The notes beneath the pieces were generated by a model that saw only the letters and a list, made by a program, of their open reading frames with translations, ran no database searches and was not told where the DNA came from. A program made the translations under genes and the position numbers. Shown here piece by piece: positions 30,539 through 40,327 of a DNA stretch of 64,000 nt (the stretch's first letter is position 1; every line of letters starts with the position of its first letter). This DNA is from Chloroflexota bacterium. Its GTDB lineage: Bacteria; Chloroflexota; Anaerolineae; Anaerolineales; Villigracilaceae. The DNA is taken from NCBI GenBank assembly GCA_016219545.1, contig JACRMH010000025.1, forward strand, positions 62,001 to 126,000, written 5' to 3'.

Positions 30539-30708
30539 GATATTTTGTTTTCCTTCTAATTGAGTTAAAGATAAAGTAATGTGTGTATTATATAGCTATA
30601 CAAGCATTAAATAAAAAGACCTTTAGGGTTTAAAAGACCTGAAGGTCGGGATGTAATTTATGTAGGGACACGGCGCGCCGTGTCCCTACATGCAATGATG
30701 TGAAATGC
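30539..30708. other. Intergenic region with two palindromes
   Basis: Holds a palindrome at 30618-30647 (GACCTTTAGG / CCTGAAGGTC, one mismatch) and a perfect 30-base palindrome at 30661-30690 (TGTAGGGACACGG and its complement, meeting at GGCGCGCC). The second resembles the GTAGGG REPs near the RAYT gene. No gene seen. Confidence 0.7.
30661..30690. repeat. Perfect 30-base palindrome (REP-like)
   Basis: Loop-free self-complementary sequence starting TGTAGGGACACG. It shares the GTAGGG end with the REPs at 10410 and 12242 but has a different core. It lies after the CoA-transferase gene and may slow or end transcription. Confidence 0.8.
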
Positions 30709-32019
30709 CTAAAGGTAATGTAATTCTTTTGCTTCTCTGGTCAATGCCTCGCGGAATTGCGGGTCGGCAACATTGATGAGCGACTGTGCACGCTGGCGGA
30801 TCGTCCGTCCGTATAGGTCAGCCACGCCATGTTCTGTCACCACAAAACGGACATGGTTGCGGCTGGTCACCACACCTGCGCCGAGTTTTAGCATGGACGC
30901 GATCTTGCTTATGACCTTCCCGTCACGCATCTTAGCCATGCTTGGCAGGGCAATAATCGGTACGCCGCCTTTTGAACGCGATGCGCCATAGATAAAGTCA
31001 AGCTGCCCGCCTACGCCGCTATATAACTTGGGTCCAATGCTGTCGGCGCAGACTTGTCCCGTCAGGTCAACTTCAATGGCGGAGTTGACTGCCACCATCC
31101 TTTCGTTCTGTGCAATGACAAATGGATCATTCACATATTCAGAGCGGTGTAATTCGATCATCGGGTTATCGTCCACCCAATCATAAAGTTTTTGAGTGCC
31201 AAGGATAAAACCCGAAACGATCTTGCCGGGGTGCAGGGTCTTGCGCGCATTGGTCAACACACCTGCGTTGACCAGCTCTATCACGCCATCGGAAAATAAC
31301 TCGGTGTGAATGCCGAGATCTTTCTTGTCGAAAAGATATTTCAAGACTGCATCGGGGATCGCGCCAATGCCCAACTGCATGGTCGCGCCGTCGGGGATCA
31401 ACGAAGCAACATGACCGGCGATCTTTTCGGTCACAAGCGATTCGCCTTCCGATGCCATGCGATGTTCAGGGATCGGGTAATTGACCGGCACAATATGAGT
31501 TAGGCGGCTGACGTGAATGAACGAGTCACCCAATGTGCGCGGCATCTTTTCATTGACTTCGGCGATTACAAACTTGGCGGACTCGGCCGCCGTTTTGGTG
31601 AGTCCTACTTCAACGCCCAAGCTGCAAAAGCCATGCTCATCCGGTGTGGAAACGTGGATCAGCGCGACATCCAAAGGCAGGACGCCATGTTTGAAGAGCA
31701 ATGGAAATTCTGAAAGCAGGACGGGAGTAAAGTCTGCGCGGCCTTCCTGCACAGCCTTGCGGATATTGGCGCTGATGAACATGGAGTTCACCCGCAGGTG
31801 ACCTTCCATTTCAGGGCTGACATAATCGGCTGAGCCAACTGTCAACGCCTGACAAATTTCAACGTTGTTTAAACTCGGAGCGTACTCCACCAAAGCTGCA
31901 AGCAATTTCTGGGGGACGGAAACATTCCCGGTCAGAAAGACGCGGTTGCCTGACTTAATGGTCTTTACGGCCTCCTGGGCCGTGGTCACACGTGATTGAT
32001 AAATACTGGTTGCGACCAT
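30709..32019 (-). CDS. Acetyl-CoA hydrolase/4-hydroxybutyrate CoA-transferase family protein
   Basis: 436 residues. Family enzymes move CoA between acetyl-CoA and small acids. Seen: GNRVFLTGNVSVPQKLL near the start, QLGIGAIPDAVL (oxyanion/CoA loop), HTELFSDGVIELVNAG with the expected catalytic Glu, and GVGGQLDFIYGASRSKGG. Works on butyrate, 4-hydroxybutyrate or propionate in relatives; the substrate here is unknown. It starts 2 bases before the ald stop (gap of 1 base), with GGAGGA upstream, so it is co-transcribed with ald. Confidence 0.88.
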   Translation of the reverse strand: MVATSIYQSRVTTAQEAVKTIKSGNRVFLTGNVSVPQKLLAALVEYAPSLNNVEICQALTVGSADYVSPEMEGHLRVNSMFISANIRKAVQEGRADFTPVLLSEFPLLFKHGVLPLDVALIHVSTPDEHGFCSLGVEVGLTKTAAESAKFVIAEVNEKMPRTLGDSFIHVSRLTHIVPVNYPIPEHRMASEGESLVTEKIAGHVASLIPDGATMQLGIGAIPDAVLKYLFDKKDLGIHTELFSDGVIELVNAGVLTNARKTLHPGKIVSGFILGTQKLYDWVDDNPMIELHRSEYVNDPFVIAQNERMVAVNSAIEVDLTGQVCADSIGPKLYSGVGGQLDFIYGASRSKGGVPIIALPSMAKMRDGKVISKIASMLKLGAGVVTSRNHVRFVVTEHGVADLYGRTIRQRAQSLINVADPQFREALTREAKELHYL

Positions 32020-32020
32020 C

Positions 32021-33106
32021 TTATTCCTCCTGTGGGTTCAGGCGGATAAGGTTTTTCAACTGCCCGTCATGAGTATTGATCGCCATTTCAATCGAGGGAT
32101 TTCGTTTGATCTCATTCTCGATCCCATTATTCGCCACTTCAAGGATGTAAGGCAATGCCGCATTCAAAAAGACATGACTGGCCGTGCGTGCCACCACACC
32201 CGGGATATTCGGCACACAATAATGCACCATGCCTTCATCCACAAATGTGGGATGTTCATGCGTGGTCGGACGCGACGTTTCGATACAACCGCCCTGGTCA
32301 ATGCTGACGTCAATGATGATGGAGCGCGGCTTCATGGCGCGTACCATTTCACGCGAGACAACAATCGGAGCGCGTTGCCCAGCGACCAGTACCGCTCCAA
32401 TGACAACATCCGCAAATGCCGTAACACGCTCAAGATTTCGTTTTGTCGATAGCAATGTCACCGCACGCGGGAATCTTTCCGATATTTTTTCCAGCACGCT
32501 TAAGTTCTTGTCTATGACCGTCACCTGTGCGCCTGCCCCAAGCATGGCTTGCGTGGCAGACATCCCCACCACGCCGCCGCCGATTACAACCACTTCGGCA
32601 GAAGGCACGCCCGGCAAACCGCTGAGCAATATGCCTTTGCCGCCCCAATTATTTTGCAGCAAGCGCGCCGCAATTTGCGGAACCATCGCGCCGCAGATCA
32701 AACTGAACGGGCGCAGAACAGACAGCGAGCCATTCGCATCCGTGATCTGCTCGTATGCAAGCGCTGTGATCTTCTTTTTCAACAACAGGTCAATTTGATC
32801 CTGTGAACTCGATGCAAGGTGAAGTAACCCGGCGAGGATCGCGCCTTCCTTCAACCATTCCAATTCCTTTTTTAATGGGCGCGCGATCTTAAGCAGAAAA
32901 TCTGCGCGGCCGAAAACTTCCTCAGGCGAATAGGCGATACGCGCACCGGCGCGTTCATATTCCTGGTCGCTGAAACCGGCCCCCAGCCCCGCTCCATGCT
33001 CGACAAATATTTGATGCCCGTTCTGGAAGAGAATCTCCACCCCAGCCGGGGAAAGCCCCACACGATACTCAAAGGGTCTGCTTTCTTTTGGAATTCCTAT
33101 AAACAT
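32021..33106 (-). CDS. ald: Alanine dehydrogenase
   Basis: 361 residues. NAD-dependent interconversion of alanine and pyruvate plus ammonia. Start motif GIPKESRPFEYRVGLSP with the substrate-binding Arg and Lys region, GLLHLASS containing the catalytic-site His, NAD-binding VVIGGGVVGMSATQAMLGAG (about 168-187), and PGVVARTAS near the end. ATG 33106 has GGAGG 5 bases upstream; a GTG four codons earlier overlaps that site. In an operon with the CoA-transferase. Confidence 0.93.
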   Translation of the reverse strand: MFIGIPKESRPFEYRVGLSPAGVEILFQNGHQIFVEHGAGLGAGFSDQEYERAGARIAYSPEEVFGRADFLLKIARPLKKELEWLKEGAILAGLLHLASSSQDQIDLLLKKKITALAYEQITDANGSLSVLRPFSLICGAMVPQIAARLLQNNWGGKGILLSGLPGVPSAEVVVIGGGVVGMSATQAMLGAGAQVTVIDKNLSVLEKISERFPRAVTLLSTKRNLERVTAFADVVIGAVLVAGQRAPIVVSREMVRAMKPRSIIIDVSIDQGGCIETSRPTTHEHPTFVDEGMVHYCVPNIPGVVARTASHVFLNAALPYILEVANNGIENEIKRNPSIEMAINTHDGQLKNLIRLNPQEE

Positions 33107-33122
33107 ATGTGCCTCCACATAA

Positions 33123-33156
33123 AAAACCCTAAAGGTTCAAAGACCTTCAGGGTTTT
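33123..33156 (-). terminator. Terminator-like palindrome after rocD
   Basis: Perfect 14-bp outer stem with one internal mismatch (33123-33136 with 33143-33156), a TTTTGAAA neighbourhood, and T6 on the minus strand after GGG. It ends rocD transcription before ald and belongs to the palindrome family at 2993, 28080 and 30618. Confidence 0.75.
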
Positions 33157-33162
33157 GAAAAT

Positions 33163-34365
33163 CTACGCCATATTAAGCACTTCTCGAATGGATGGAAGCG
33201 CCCAATCAATTGTTTCCTTATCGATCACGAGCGGCGGCGCAAACCGGATGACGTTATCGTGAGTCTCTTTTGCGAGGATGCCTTTTGTTTGTAACGCCTC
33301 ACAAAAACGACGTGCGCCTTTTGCTTCAGGTTTGAGTTCCACACCGATCAATAAACCACGTCCGCGCACTTCTTTGATATGCGGACTTGGGATCTCGCTC
33401 AACTGCTCGACAAAATATTCGCCCAATTGCTGTGACCTCTCTGCCAGTTTTTCTTCTCGGATCACTCTTAAAGCGGCGCGGGATACTGCTGCTGCGAGAG
33501 GGTTGCCGCCGAAAGTGGACCCGTGCTCGCCGGGCGTGAACAAGCCGAGGATCGCCTTGTCTGCCAGTACCGCCGAGACGGGATAAAAGCCGCCAGCAAG
33601 AGCCTTGCCTATGATGGTCACGTCAGCGCGGACATTTTCATGATGCGCCGCAAACAGCTTGCCGGTCCGGCCCAGACCCGTTTGAATTTCATCCGCCATA
33701 AGAAGCACGTTATTCTTCTTACAGATCTCAGAAACCTTTTTCAAATATCCAGCGGGCGGAATAATTACGCCAGCCTCACCCTGAATGGGTTCGAGCAAAA
33801 CCGCGGCGGTATTGGGCGTGATGGCTTTTTCAAGTTCATTCGCATCACCATATTTCACGGTGACAAAACCCGGGGTGAACGGACCAAAGTCATCGCGGTA
33901 GGATGGCTCGGTGGAGAATGAAACAATGGTCACTGTGCGTCCGTGGAAATTTCCTGAAGCGACAATGATCTCAGCCTGATGACGAGGAATCTTCTTGACT
34001 TGATATGCCCACTTGCGTGCCAGTTTGACGGCAGTCTCGACAGCCTCTGCGCCTGAATTCATGGGCAGGGACATTTCATAACCGGTCATATCCGAAAGTT
34101 CTTTGTAGAGCAGCGGTAACTGGTCATTGCGGAAAGCGCGCGAGGTCAGCGTGACGCGCTTTGCCTGATCGAGCAATGCCTGCAAAATTTTCGGGTGGAC
34201 ATGTCCCTGATTGACTGCGGAATATGCGCTTAAGCAATCGAGATATTTCTTTCCATCCACGTCATAAACCCAAACCCCTTCAGCCTTTTCAATGACCACA
34301 TCCAAGGGATGATAATTATGCGCGCCGTACTCTTCTTCCATCCTGATAAAGTCTTGTGTATTCAT
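33163..34365 (-). CDS. rocD: Ornithine aminotransferase
   Basis: 400 residues, class III PLP aminotransferase. Converts ornithine plus 2-oxoglutarate to glutamate semialdehyde/P5C and glutamate. Seen: [56 protein letters not shown] and the PLP Lys in [35 protein letters not shown] at the start is typical for ornithine rather than acetylornithine enzymes. RocA, the next enzyme of the path, is at 46552. Confidence 0.93.
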   Translation of the reverse strand: MNTQDFIRMEEEYGAHNYHPLDVVIEKAEGVWVYDVDGKKYLDCLSAYSAVNQGHVHPKILQALLDQAKRVTLTSRAFRNDQLPLLYKELSDMTGYEMSLPMNSGAEAVETAVKLARKWAYQVKKIPRHQAEIIVASGNFHGRTVTIVSFSTEPSYRDDFGPFTPGFVTVKYGDANELEKAITPNTAAVLLEPIQGEAGVIIPPAGYLKKVSEICKKNNVLLMADEIQTGLGRTGKLFAAHHENVRADVTIIGKALAGGFYPVSAVLADKAILGLFTPGEHGSTFGGNPLAAAVSRAALRVIREEKLAERSQQLGEYFVEQLSEIPSPHIKEVRGRGLLIGVELKPEAKGARRFCEALQTKGILAKETHDNVIRFAPPLVIDKETIDWALPSIREVLNMA

Positions 34366-34379
34366 TAATCGTTTATCCT

Positions 34380-34460
34380 ATAATTAATTGGAATTCAAGA
34401 TTCGGGAATTGGGATTCGGGAATCGGTTTCCCAACTCCCAATTCCCGCGTTCCGATTCCC
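34380..34460. repeat. GGGATTCGGGAATTGG-type inverted repeat
   Basis: GATTCGGGAATTGGGATTCG facing CCCAATTCCCGCGTTCCGAT around about 15 bases, between argF and rocD. A short GGGATTGGGGATTAGG relative lies at 9108. No gene. Confidence 0.55.
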
Positions 34461-34464
34461 TGTC

Positions 34465-35391
34465 TTACGCCACTTCAAACAAGCGCGCCAGGATCGCCTT
34501 CTGCGCGTGCAGACGGTTATGCGCTTGCGGGAAGATAACCGAGTGTTTGCCGTCGGCGACATCATCGGTCAATTCATGGTTGCGATGTGCAGGGAGGCAA
34601 TGCATTACGATCACATCTTTATCGGCTTCACTAATCAGTTTTGCATTAACTTGATACGGAGGGAAAACCAGTTCGCGCTTGGCGGTTTCTTCTTCCTGCC
34701 CCATCGAAGTCCATGTGTCGGTGTAGATCACATGCGCTTTCTTCACGGCTTCGTGCGGGTCACGCAGGAAGGTTAGTTTGCTCTTGGTCTTCTTCGCGAT
34801 CTTTTCTGCAATCTCAATGGCCTTGGGGTTTGTGTCATAGCCTTCCGGGGTTGCCGCTGTAAAATTCCAACCGAGTTTTGCAGAGACATGCATCAACGAA
34901 GTGGTGACATTATTCCCATCGCCCACATAGCAGACATTCAAGCCTTTGGATTTCTTGCCGAATTTTTCGATGATGGTCAGCGCATCCGCCATGCCCTGAC
35001 AGGGATGGTTGTAATCGCTGAGTCCATTGACCACGGGGATTTCAGACCATTGCGCAAGTTCGACCACGTGAGCATGGTCAAAGACGCGCGCCATTAATGC
35101 CTGTGTGTATCCCGAAAGAACGCGGGCAATATCCGCAATGGATTCGCGCTTGCCAAGCCCGATCTCGTTCGGAGAAAGATAAAGTGCATCGCCGCCGCAA
35201 TGGCGCATGGCCATATCAAAAGAAACGCGGGTGCGCAGGCTGGGCTTCTGGAAGATCATCCCCAGCACCTTGCCTTTGAAAATAGGTTTATTACCTTTTT
35301 TGAAATATTCCTTTTTGAGTTTCACTGCCACATCGAGCAGGTCTTGAATTTCATCCGATGAGTAATCGGAGATCGCGAGAAAATCCTTCAT
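34465..35391 (-). CDS. argF: Ornithine carbamoyltransferase
   Basis: 308 residues, normal length. Makes citrulline from ornithine and carbamoyl phosphate (or the reverse in arginine breakdown). Carbamoyl-phosphate loop KPSLRTRVSFD (about 47-57), HPCQ (about 130) and the C-terminal HCLPAHR. ATG 35391 has AAGGAG 6 bases upstream; the frame is open for 44 codons more but without family sequence. Next to rocD, both use ornithine. Confidence 0.95.
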   Translation of the reverse strand: MKDFLAISDYSSDEIQDLLDVAVKLKKEYFKKGNKPIFKGKVLGMIFQKPSLRTRVSFDMAMRHCGGDALYLSPNEIGLGKRESIADIARVLSGYTQALMARVFDHAHVVELAQWSEIPVVNGLSDYNHPCQGMADALTIIEKFGKKSKGLNVCYVGDGNNVTTSLMHVSAKLGWNFTAATPEGYDTNPKAIEIAEKIAKKTKSKLTFLRDPHEAVKKAHVIYTDTWTSMGQEEETAKRELVFPPYQVNAKLISEADKDVIVMHCLPAHRNHELTDDVADGKHSVIFPQAHNRLHAQKAILARLFEVA

Positions 35392-35603
35392 GGTTACTCC
35401 TTGAAATAGTACTTCGGACGTCTGCCTCACTATCGCTGGTTTTACAGATCCCCAAACCTTTTTCGAAATTTGTGGGTAACGATCAAATTTCGGGTTTAGG
35501 TTATAGGCGATACTCTGTAGCACCGATCGGAGAGTCGCTAGAGTCCCTGAAGTTTGGTTAACAAAGTATATCTTTATTACTCAATTCTGGCATGTCTCAT
35601 GCA
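35392..35603. other. 212-base intergenic region upstream of argF
   Basis: No gene, RNA or clear promoter recognised. Several short CGATCGGAG/TATACT pieces occur, and a minus-strand TATACT near 35570 might be the argF -10. An ARG box was not evident. Confidence 0.4.
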
Positions 35604-36524
35604 TCATGCCTTCGGTGTGACATTTGCCATTCGTATTTTCTTCCAATAGCGCATCAAACCGTCCGCGCTCATGCCGATGGGGTTCGCCAGATCGTAGGCG
35701 CGGATCACATCCTGGCTCAATTCTTTCACGCGGCTTTGTTCAGCCATCCAATCCTCCAACTTCACGCGCAATTCGTCCACGGGCGGGTCAGCGGGCATGA
35801 TGGCTTCGAGCCATTTTTCGGTTTCATCGAGGCTTTTTTGCAATTCATTCAAATGCCAATCGGGGTCATCGAAAATGCCGAAATGCGTCGGCGCGACATA
35901 AGCAAACTTCAACGCACGCAAACGCTTGATGCTCTCGCGCCATTTTCCAAAATGCAATTCTGGCGGAGGCATAGGCGCACGCAAATATGGGTAGCCCGGA
36001 ATCCGCACACCGCCCACGTCACCGCTAAAACAAACATCGTCGAACAGATAAGCATAATGATGCTCGGCGTGACCGGGAGTGTTGACTGCGACAAATTTCA
36101 ATTTGCCGATGACGATTTCTTCCGCATCCTGCGGGATTGTGAGTTGATCCTCCGCAACGGGCAGGAACTCACCCCAGAGTGTATCCATCCTATCCCCATA
36201 AATGCGCGTGGCGCTGGCCATGAGCTTTTCAGGATTCAGCATATGAGCCGCGCCGTTCGGGTGGACGAATATCCGCGCACCCTGACGTGAAAGCCAGCCC
36301 GCCGCGCCTGCATGGTCGAGATGAATATGTGTCAGCAGGACGTGAGTCACATCACGGGGAGATAAACCTTCCTTCGCAAGACCAGCTTCCAGCGCGGCAA
36401 GAGTCGAGCCGGGTCCGCTTTCAATTAAGACCACAGCGTCATGATCTCGAATCAAATAAGACGCAATCGCCTGCGTCTTATTTTGAAAATTCAGGTCTAT
36501 TGTGACAATATCGGATTTTGCCAT
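35604..36524 (-). CDS. MBL-fold metallo-hydrolase
   Basis: 306 residues, metallo-beta-lactamase fold. Zinc ligands in VLLTHIHLDHAGAAGWL (HxHxDH, about 63-79), VNTPGHAEHH (His, about 150) and CFSGDVGG (Asp). The C-terminal half is helical and variable. Probably a thioesterase/glyoxalase-like enzyme of unknown substrate. It overlaps the end of the DUF58 gene by 28 bases; AGGAG precedes the ATG. Confidence 0.85.
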   Translation of the reverse strand: MAKSDIVTIDLNFQNKTQAIASYLIRDHDAVVLIESGPGSTLAALEAGLAKEGLSPRDVTHVLLTHIHLDHAGAAGWLSRQGARIFVHPNGAAHMLNPEKLMASATRIYGDRMDTLWGEFLPVAEDQLTIPQDAEEIVIGKLKFVAVNTPGHAEHHYAYLFDDVCFSGDVGGVRIPGYPYLRAPMPPPELHFGKWRESIKRLRALKFAYVAPTHFGIFDDPDWHLNELQKSLDETEKWLEAIMPADPPVDELRVKLEDWMAEQSRVKELSQDVIRAYDLANPIGMSADGLMRYWKKIRMANVTPKA

Positions 36525-37810
36525 GTCCGCATCTCCTGTGAATTAAAAGTTGTCGGAAGCATCGAAAGCGCCTGTGTCAGGTCGGCATCGCATTTGATGA
36601 CAACGACAGGCACACGCCGCTCTCGCAAAGAGAGAATGAGTTTATCTGTGCCGCGCGGCCCGCCAAATGTTTCTATATCGAGAAGCACAACTACCGGACG
36701 AAGGAAACGTCTTTGCAGGTCATCAACGGCGTGAATAAGGTCAGGTCGCACGGACGGGGTAACTAGAATAACGCTGGAGCCTTGCGGCAATTGCGAAGCT
36801 TGCACTGCAACCAACGCCGCAATGGACAGACTGCCATTGGCTTCCACAAAAGCCAGCGTTTCCAAGATCCTGGCCTCCTGCCTCTCGCTATGTTCCGCGC
36901 TATGGACTGTGAAGGTTTGTCCGGCGCTGACATATCCCACTGCGCGGCGCTGACCAATAAAATAATGCGCGAGTGAAGCCGTAATGCTGATGGAATATTC
37001 CAACGTGGATGGCGGCAGTTTGAACTTTGGTCTTTTCCTGAACATCAGGGTTTCGACGGGCAGTTCTTCATTTTGATAAGGTCGCGCATAATGTACATCA
37101 CTTTGCGAATCAAGATACAACCAAATCTCAGCTTGCGGATCCTGTTCAAATTCCTTGACCATTAATTGATTACCGCGCGCACTCGTCGGCCAGTGGATGC
37201 GTTTCATCGCATCGCCATGTACATATTCGCGTACCCCAGCCGCATGAGGAGTAATGTCTGATGATTTTCTGCGGATGACTTGTCCGCCGGGGAGAAGACC
37301 GGGCGGAAATAAAAATGATTTTATTTCAAAGATGACGGGGAATACAACCAGAGTTTGTGTCGGCGCAAATTCCTTGCTTGCTTGAAATAAACCAAACGGG
37401 TCGCCGGTAGATACCCGTGTGAGTCCAAGCGGAAAAGCGCCGCGGCGCGTAAGCCATGTCCGCGCCAGGTAACTTTGTCTTTGATGACCTTTTATATAGG
37501 TGAATAAACGGGAACCGGCCGCGAACGGAATAGGAGACTGATTGATGACTTCTATCCAAGGCGCGATGACGCGGCTGGTATTTGTCAGTTCATATTTTTC
37601 TTCAAAGACATCGCCCACATTGGCGCGTTGAACGCGCGCAGACCTTTGAACACGCAAGCCGCTCACTGACCAGCGAGTCCACACCCAACTGGCGATGGTT
37701 AATAAAACCCCAAGATATAGGAAACGTGAATACATCACCGATCCTGTGATCAATACCCCCACAGAACCGATCAGCAATATAAGGGCGAGCAAAATCCGCC
37801 CGGCTTTCAT
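36497..37810 (-). CDS. DUF58 domain membrane protein
   Basis: 437 residues. Two N-terminal membrane helices (about 5-45) and then the DUF58 core with the signature DITPHAAGVREYVHGDAMKR (about 183-202) and HWPTSARGNQL, followed by a VWA-like C-terminal half. Such proteins pair with MoxR AAA ATPases as metal-insertion or chaperone-like systems; the moxR gene overlaps by 4 bases here. No transglutaminase gene follows, unlike many such loci. Confidence 0.88.
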   Translation of the reverse strand: MKAGRILLALILLIGSVGVLITGSVMYSRFLYLGVLLTIASWVWTRWSVSGLRVQRSARVQRANVGDVFEEKYELTNTSRVIAPWIEVINQSPIPFAAGSRLFTYIKGHQRQSYLARTWLTRRGAFPLGLTRVSTGDPFGLFQASKEFAPTQTLVVFPVIFEIKSFLFPPGLLPGGQVIRRKSSDITPHAAGVREYVHGDAMKRIHWPTSARGNQLMVKEFEQDPQAEIWLYLDSQSDVHYARPYQNEELPVETLMFRKRPKFKLPPSTLEYSISITASLAHYFIGQRRAVGYVSAGQTFTVHSAEHSERQEARILETLAFVEANGSLSIAALVAVQASQLPQGSSVILVTPSVRPDLIHAVDDLQRRFLRPVVVLLDIETFGGPRGTDKLILSLRERRVPVVVIKCDADLTQALSMLPTTFNSQEMRTWQNPILSQ

Positions 37811-38781
37811 TTGGACTTTTTCCTCTCAGGCTCCGGCGCAAATTCACCGCCGGGAACGGGCGTGGCATGGACAATTTCCTTGATGATGCTGTCTGAGCTC
37901 AGGTCACTGAGGCGTGCCGCGGGGCTGACGATGATACGATGTGCCAGCACAGCTACAGCCAGCGCTTGAATGTCATCGGGCAGGACAAAATCCCGGCCCA
38001 ATAAAGCGGCTCGAGCCTGACCCGCACGCGCCAGTGATAAACTTCCGCGCGGACTTGCTCCAAGATAAACATCCGCGCTCTGGCGAGTGCGCGTTGTTAA
38101 TTCAACAATATATTTTTTGATGACCGGGGAGATATAGATCTGCCTGACATCGTCCACCGCCTGCAAGATCTCTTTCAACTTCACAGCGGACTTTAACGAT
38201 TCGAGCGGATGCTGGATCTGCTGGTCACCTAGCACGCGGATCTCATCCTGCATGGTCGGGTAACCCAACCGAAGGCGCAGCAGGAAGCGGTCTAATTGCG
38301 CTTCGGGCAGTGGAAAAGTCCCTTCATATTCGATTGGGTTCTGGGTTGCCATCACCATGAATGGTTTCGGCAGAATATGGGTGGTGCCGTCCACAGTCAC
38401 CTGGCGCTCTTCCATGGCCTCAAGCAATGCCGCCTGAGTCTTTGGCGTGGCACGGTTTATCTCATCGGCGAGGATGATCTGCCCGATCACTGGTCCCGCG
38501 CGGAACTCAAATTTATTCTTTTGCTGGTTGTAGATGGAAACGCCGGTCACATCACTTGGGAGCATATCGGGCGTGAACTGAATACGATTGAATGTGCAAT
38601 CCAGCGAACGCGCCAGACTGCGCGCCAAAATTGTTTTGCCTACGCCGGGAACATCCTCGATGAGCACATGTCCCTGACATAAGAGTCCGATCACAATCAA
38701 CTCAATGGACTGCCGCTTGCCAACGATCACTTTCTCAAGATTATCAATCACTCGCTCGCCAAATGCTTTAATGTCTGCCAT
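37807..38781 (-). CDS. MoxR family AAA ATPase
   Basis: 324 residues. Walker A DVPGVGKTIL (about 42-51), Walker B ILADEINRATPKTQAALLEA (about 104-123), sensor 1 FMVMATQNPIEYEGTFPLPE, and the C-terminal lid domain with GASPRGSLSLARAG. Acts with the DUF58 partner, whose start overlaps the stop (ATGA). Confidence 0.95.
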   Translation of the reverse strand: MADIKAFGERVIDNLEKVIVGKRQSIELIVIGLLCQGHVLIEDVPGVGKTILARSLARSLDCTFNRIQFTPDMLPSDVTGVSIYNQQKNKFEFRAGPVIGQIILADEINRATPKTQAALLEAMEERQVTVDGTTHILPKPFMVMATQNPIEYEGTFPLPEAQLDRFLLRLRLGYPTMQDEIRVLGDQQIQHPLESLKSAVKLKEILQAVDDVRQIYISPVIKKYIVELTTRTRQSADVYLGASPRGSLSLARAGQARAALLGRDFVLPDDIQALAVAVLAHRIIVSPAARLSDLSSDSIIKEIVHATPVPGGEFAPEPERKKSK

Positions 38782-38834
38782 ATTAACATCCTTATGAAGA
38801 GATAAAGGATTCTATCATGCGCCCCGCAATCGTG

Positions 38835-38840
38835 TATAAT
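38835..38840 (+). promoter_or_regulatory. -10 box of tRNA-Arg
   Basis: TATAAT ending 9 bases before the mature tRNA 5' end. No good -35 seen. Confidence 0.6.
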
Positions 38841-38849
38841 TTCGGCCGC

Positions 38850-38922
38850 GCCTCAGTAGCTCAATGGATAGAGCGCCTGACTTCGGATCAGTAGGTTCCG
38901 GGTTCGACTCCTGGCTGAGGCA
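38850..38922 (+). tRNA. tRNA-Arg (anticodon TCG)
   Basis: Acceptor GCCTCAG pairs with CTGAGGC; D stem GCTC/GAGC; anticodon loop CTTCGGA with anticodon TCG; T arm TCCGG-GTTCGAC-TCCTGG region; discriminator A. CCA is not encoded. Its own -10 and a strong terminator at 38935 make it a single-gene unit. Confidence 0.93.
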
Positions 38923-38934
38923 CTAGAAAATTTT

Positions 38935-38970
38935 AAGGGAGACGCCGCCAAGTTTGGCGGCGTCTCCCTT
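38935..38970 (+). terminator. tRNA-Arg terminator
   Basis: Sixteen-bp perfect stem (38935-38950 with 38955-38970, AAGGGAGACGCCGCCA arm), 4-base loop. Confidence 0.85.
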
Positions 38971-39005
38971 AAATCCCTTTCATAATCGCGTGGTAGACTC
39001 GCTTC

Positions 39006-40238
39006 ATGTCTAAACGATTAAGAAACATACTAATTGCGCTGGCAGGAGTATTCCTGCTGGCAATTGTGCTCTATCAAATCCCGCGAGTCAAAGCGGCCTT
39101 AGCATGGCGTGTTGAAAAATATACACTCTATTTTAAGAACACCATTCATCCACCCGGTCCCGTACCTACTGCGCTGCCTGTAACCCCACAACCCGTCACA
39201 CCTACGCTTAGCTATACAGCCACACCTCTGGCTGAACTTTTGCCATCCACTACACCCACCGCAACACTTCCGCCTTTGCCTGCACAAGTCTCGATTAAAT
39301 CACCGCAATATGAAAAACAAACCCCGAACAATTGCGGACCTGCTACGCTATCCATGGCTTTGCACATGTATGGCTGGGATGGAAACCAAGCTGATATTGC
39401 CAGTTTCATTAAACCCGTCATCGGCGACCGAAACGTAAATCCCGAGGAACTGCGTTACTATGTCCGCACGCAGGCAGGCTGGCTTAATCTCGAATATCGC
39501 GTGGGGGGCAGCATTGACACTCTCAAGCGTTTGATCGCGGCCAATTATCCGGTCATTGTGGAAAGTGTCACTTCACTCGATCCCAATGATGCCCTCGGCC
39601 CAACTGATGATCTGTGGGCAGCACATTACCTTTTATTAACCGGCTATGATGATAATACGCAGACCTTCACCATCCAGGATTCCTATCACGGCGCAGACCT
39701 AAAGATCACTTATACAAAATTGGAAGAGGAATGGAAACCTTTTAACAATGTGTACCTAGTGATGTATTTCCCTCAATATGAAGATGAGATAAAAGGCCTG
39801 CTCGCTTCAAACTGGGACCCGGACCAGAATCGGCAAAATGCATTAGCCGCATCCCAAGCCGAATCTGCCAGCAATCCCACCGATGCTTTCGCATGGTTCA
39901 ACGTTGGCAGTAACCTTGTCTATTTTGACCGCTATGACGAAGCTGCAATTGCTTATGATAAAGCGCGTGCTCTTGGTCTGCCCTTGCGAATGTTCCGCTA
40001 TCAATTCGGTCCGTTCCTTGCATACTTCCACTCCAATCGTAACGACGATCTGTTGGTATTAACAAATTACGCCCTCGACGTTACCGACATGTCAGAAGAA
40101 TCATGGTTATGGTATGGGTTTGGACTATATCGCCAGGGCGATAATGCAGGCGCGCTCAAAGCATGGGAAAAGGCAGAAAAGATCAACCCAAATTTTTATG
40201 AAGATCAGGCACAAAAGGCAATCGCATTGATTCAATAA
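39006..40238 (+). CDS. C39-like peptidase-fold protein with TPR tail
   Basis: 410 residues. One membrane helix (about 7-24), a Thr/Pro-rich linker (about 55-90), a C39-type papain-fold domain (about 98-260) with Cys in QTPNNCGPATLSMALHMYGW and His in WAAHYLLLTGYDD, followed by Asp-containing IQDSYHG, and then TPR-like helices (about 290-405, AFAWFNVGSNLVYFDRYDEA). Predicted outside the membrane. Cleavage of a leader peptide or wall peptide is possible; no ABC exporter is near. TAGACT (38994-38999) ends 6 bases before the ATG, hence leaderless. Confidence 0.8.
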   Translation: MSKRLRNILIALAGVFLLAIVLYQIPRVKAALAWRVEKYTLYFKNTIHPPGPVPTALPVTPQPVTPTLSYTATPLAELLPSTTPTATLPPLPAQVSIKSPQYEKQTPNNCGPATLSMALHMYGWDGNQADIASFIKPVIGDRNVNPEELRYYVRTQAGWLNLEYRVGGSIDTLKRLIAANYPVIVESVTSLDPNDALGPTDDLWAAHYLLLTGYDDNTQTFTIQDSYHGADLKITYTKLEEEWKPFNNVYLVMYFPQYEDEIKGLLASNWDPDQNRQNALAASQAESASNPTDAFAWFNVGSNLVYFDRYDEAAIAYDKARALGLPLRMFRYQFGPFLAYFHSNRNDDLLVLTNYALDVTDMSEESWLWYGFGLYRQGDNAGALKAWEKAEKINPNFYEDQAQKAIALIQ

Positions 40239-40327
40239 ACATATTGCACGTCAACGCGAAATGATACTTATTGCGAAGCAAATTTTTCTCTTAATAGAAT
40301 CCACCCAAAGTTAAGAAAGAAGCGGTT

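Noticed and set aside
35392..35523. 44-codon N-terminal extension of ArgF
   Set aside because: A good ribosome binding site sits before ATG 35391 and the extension has no family similarity.
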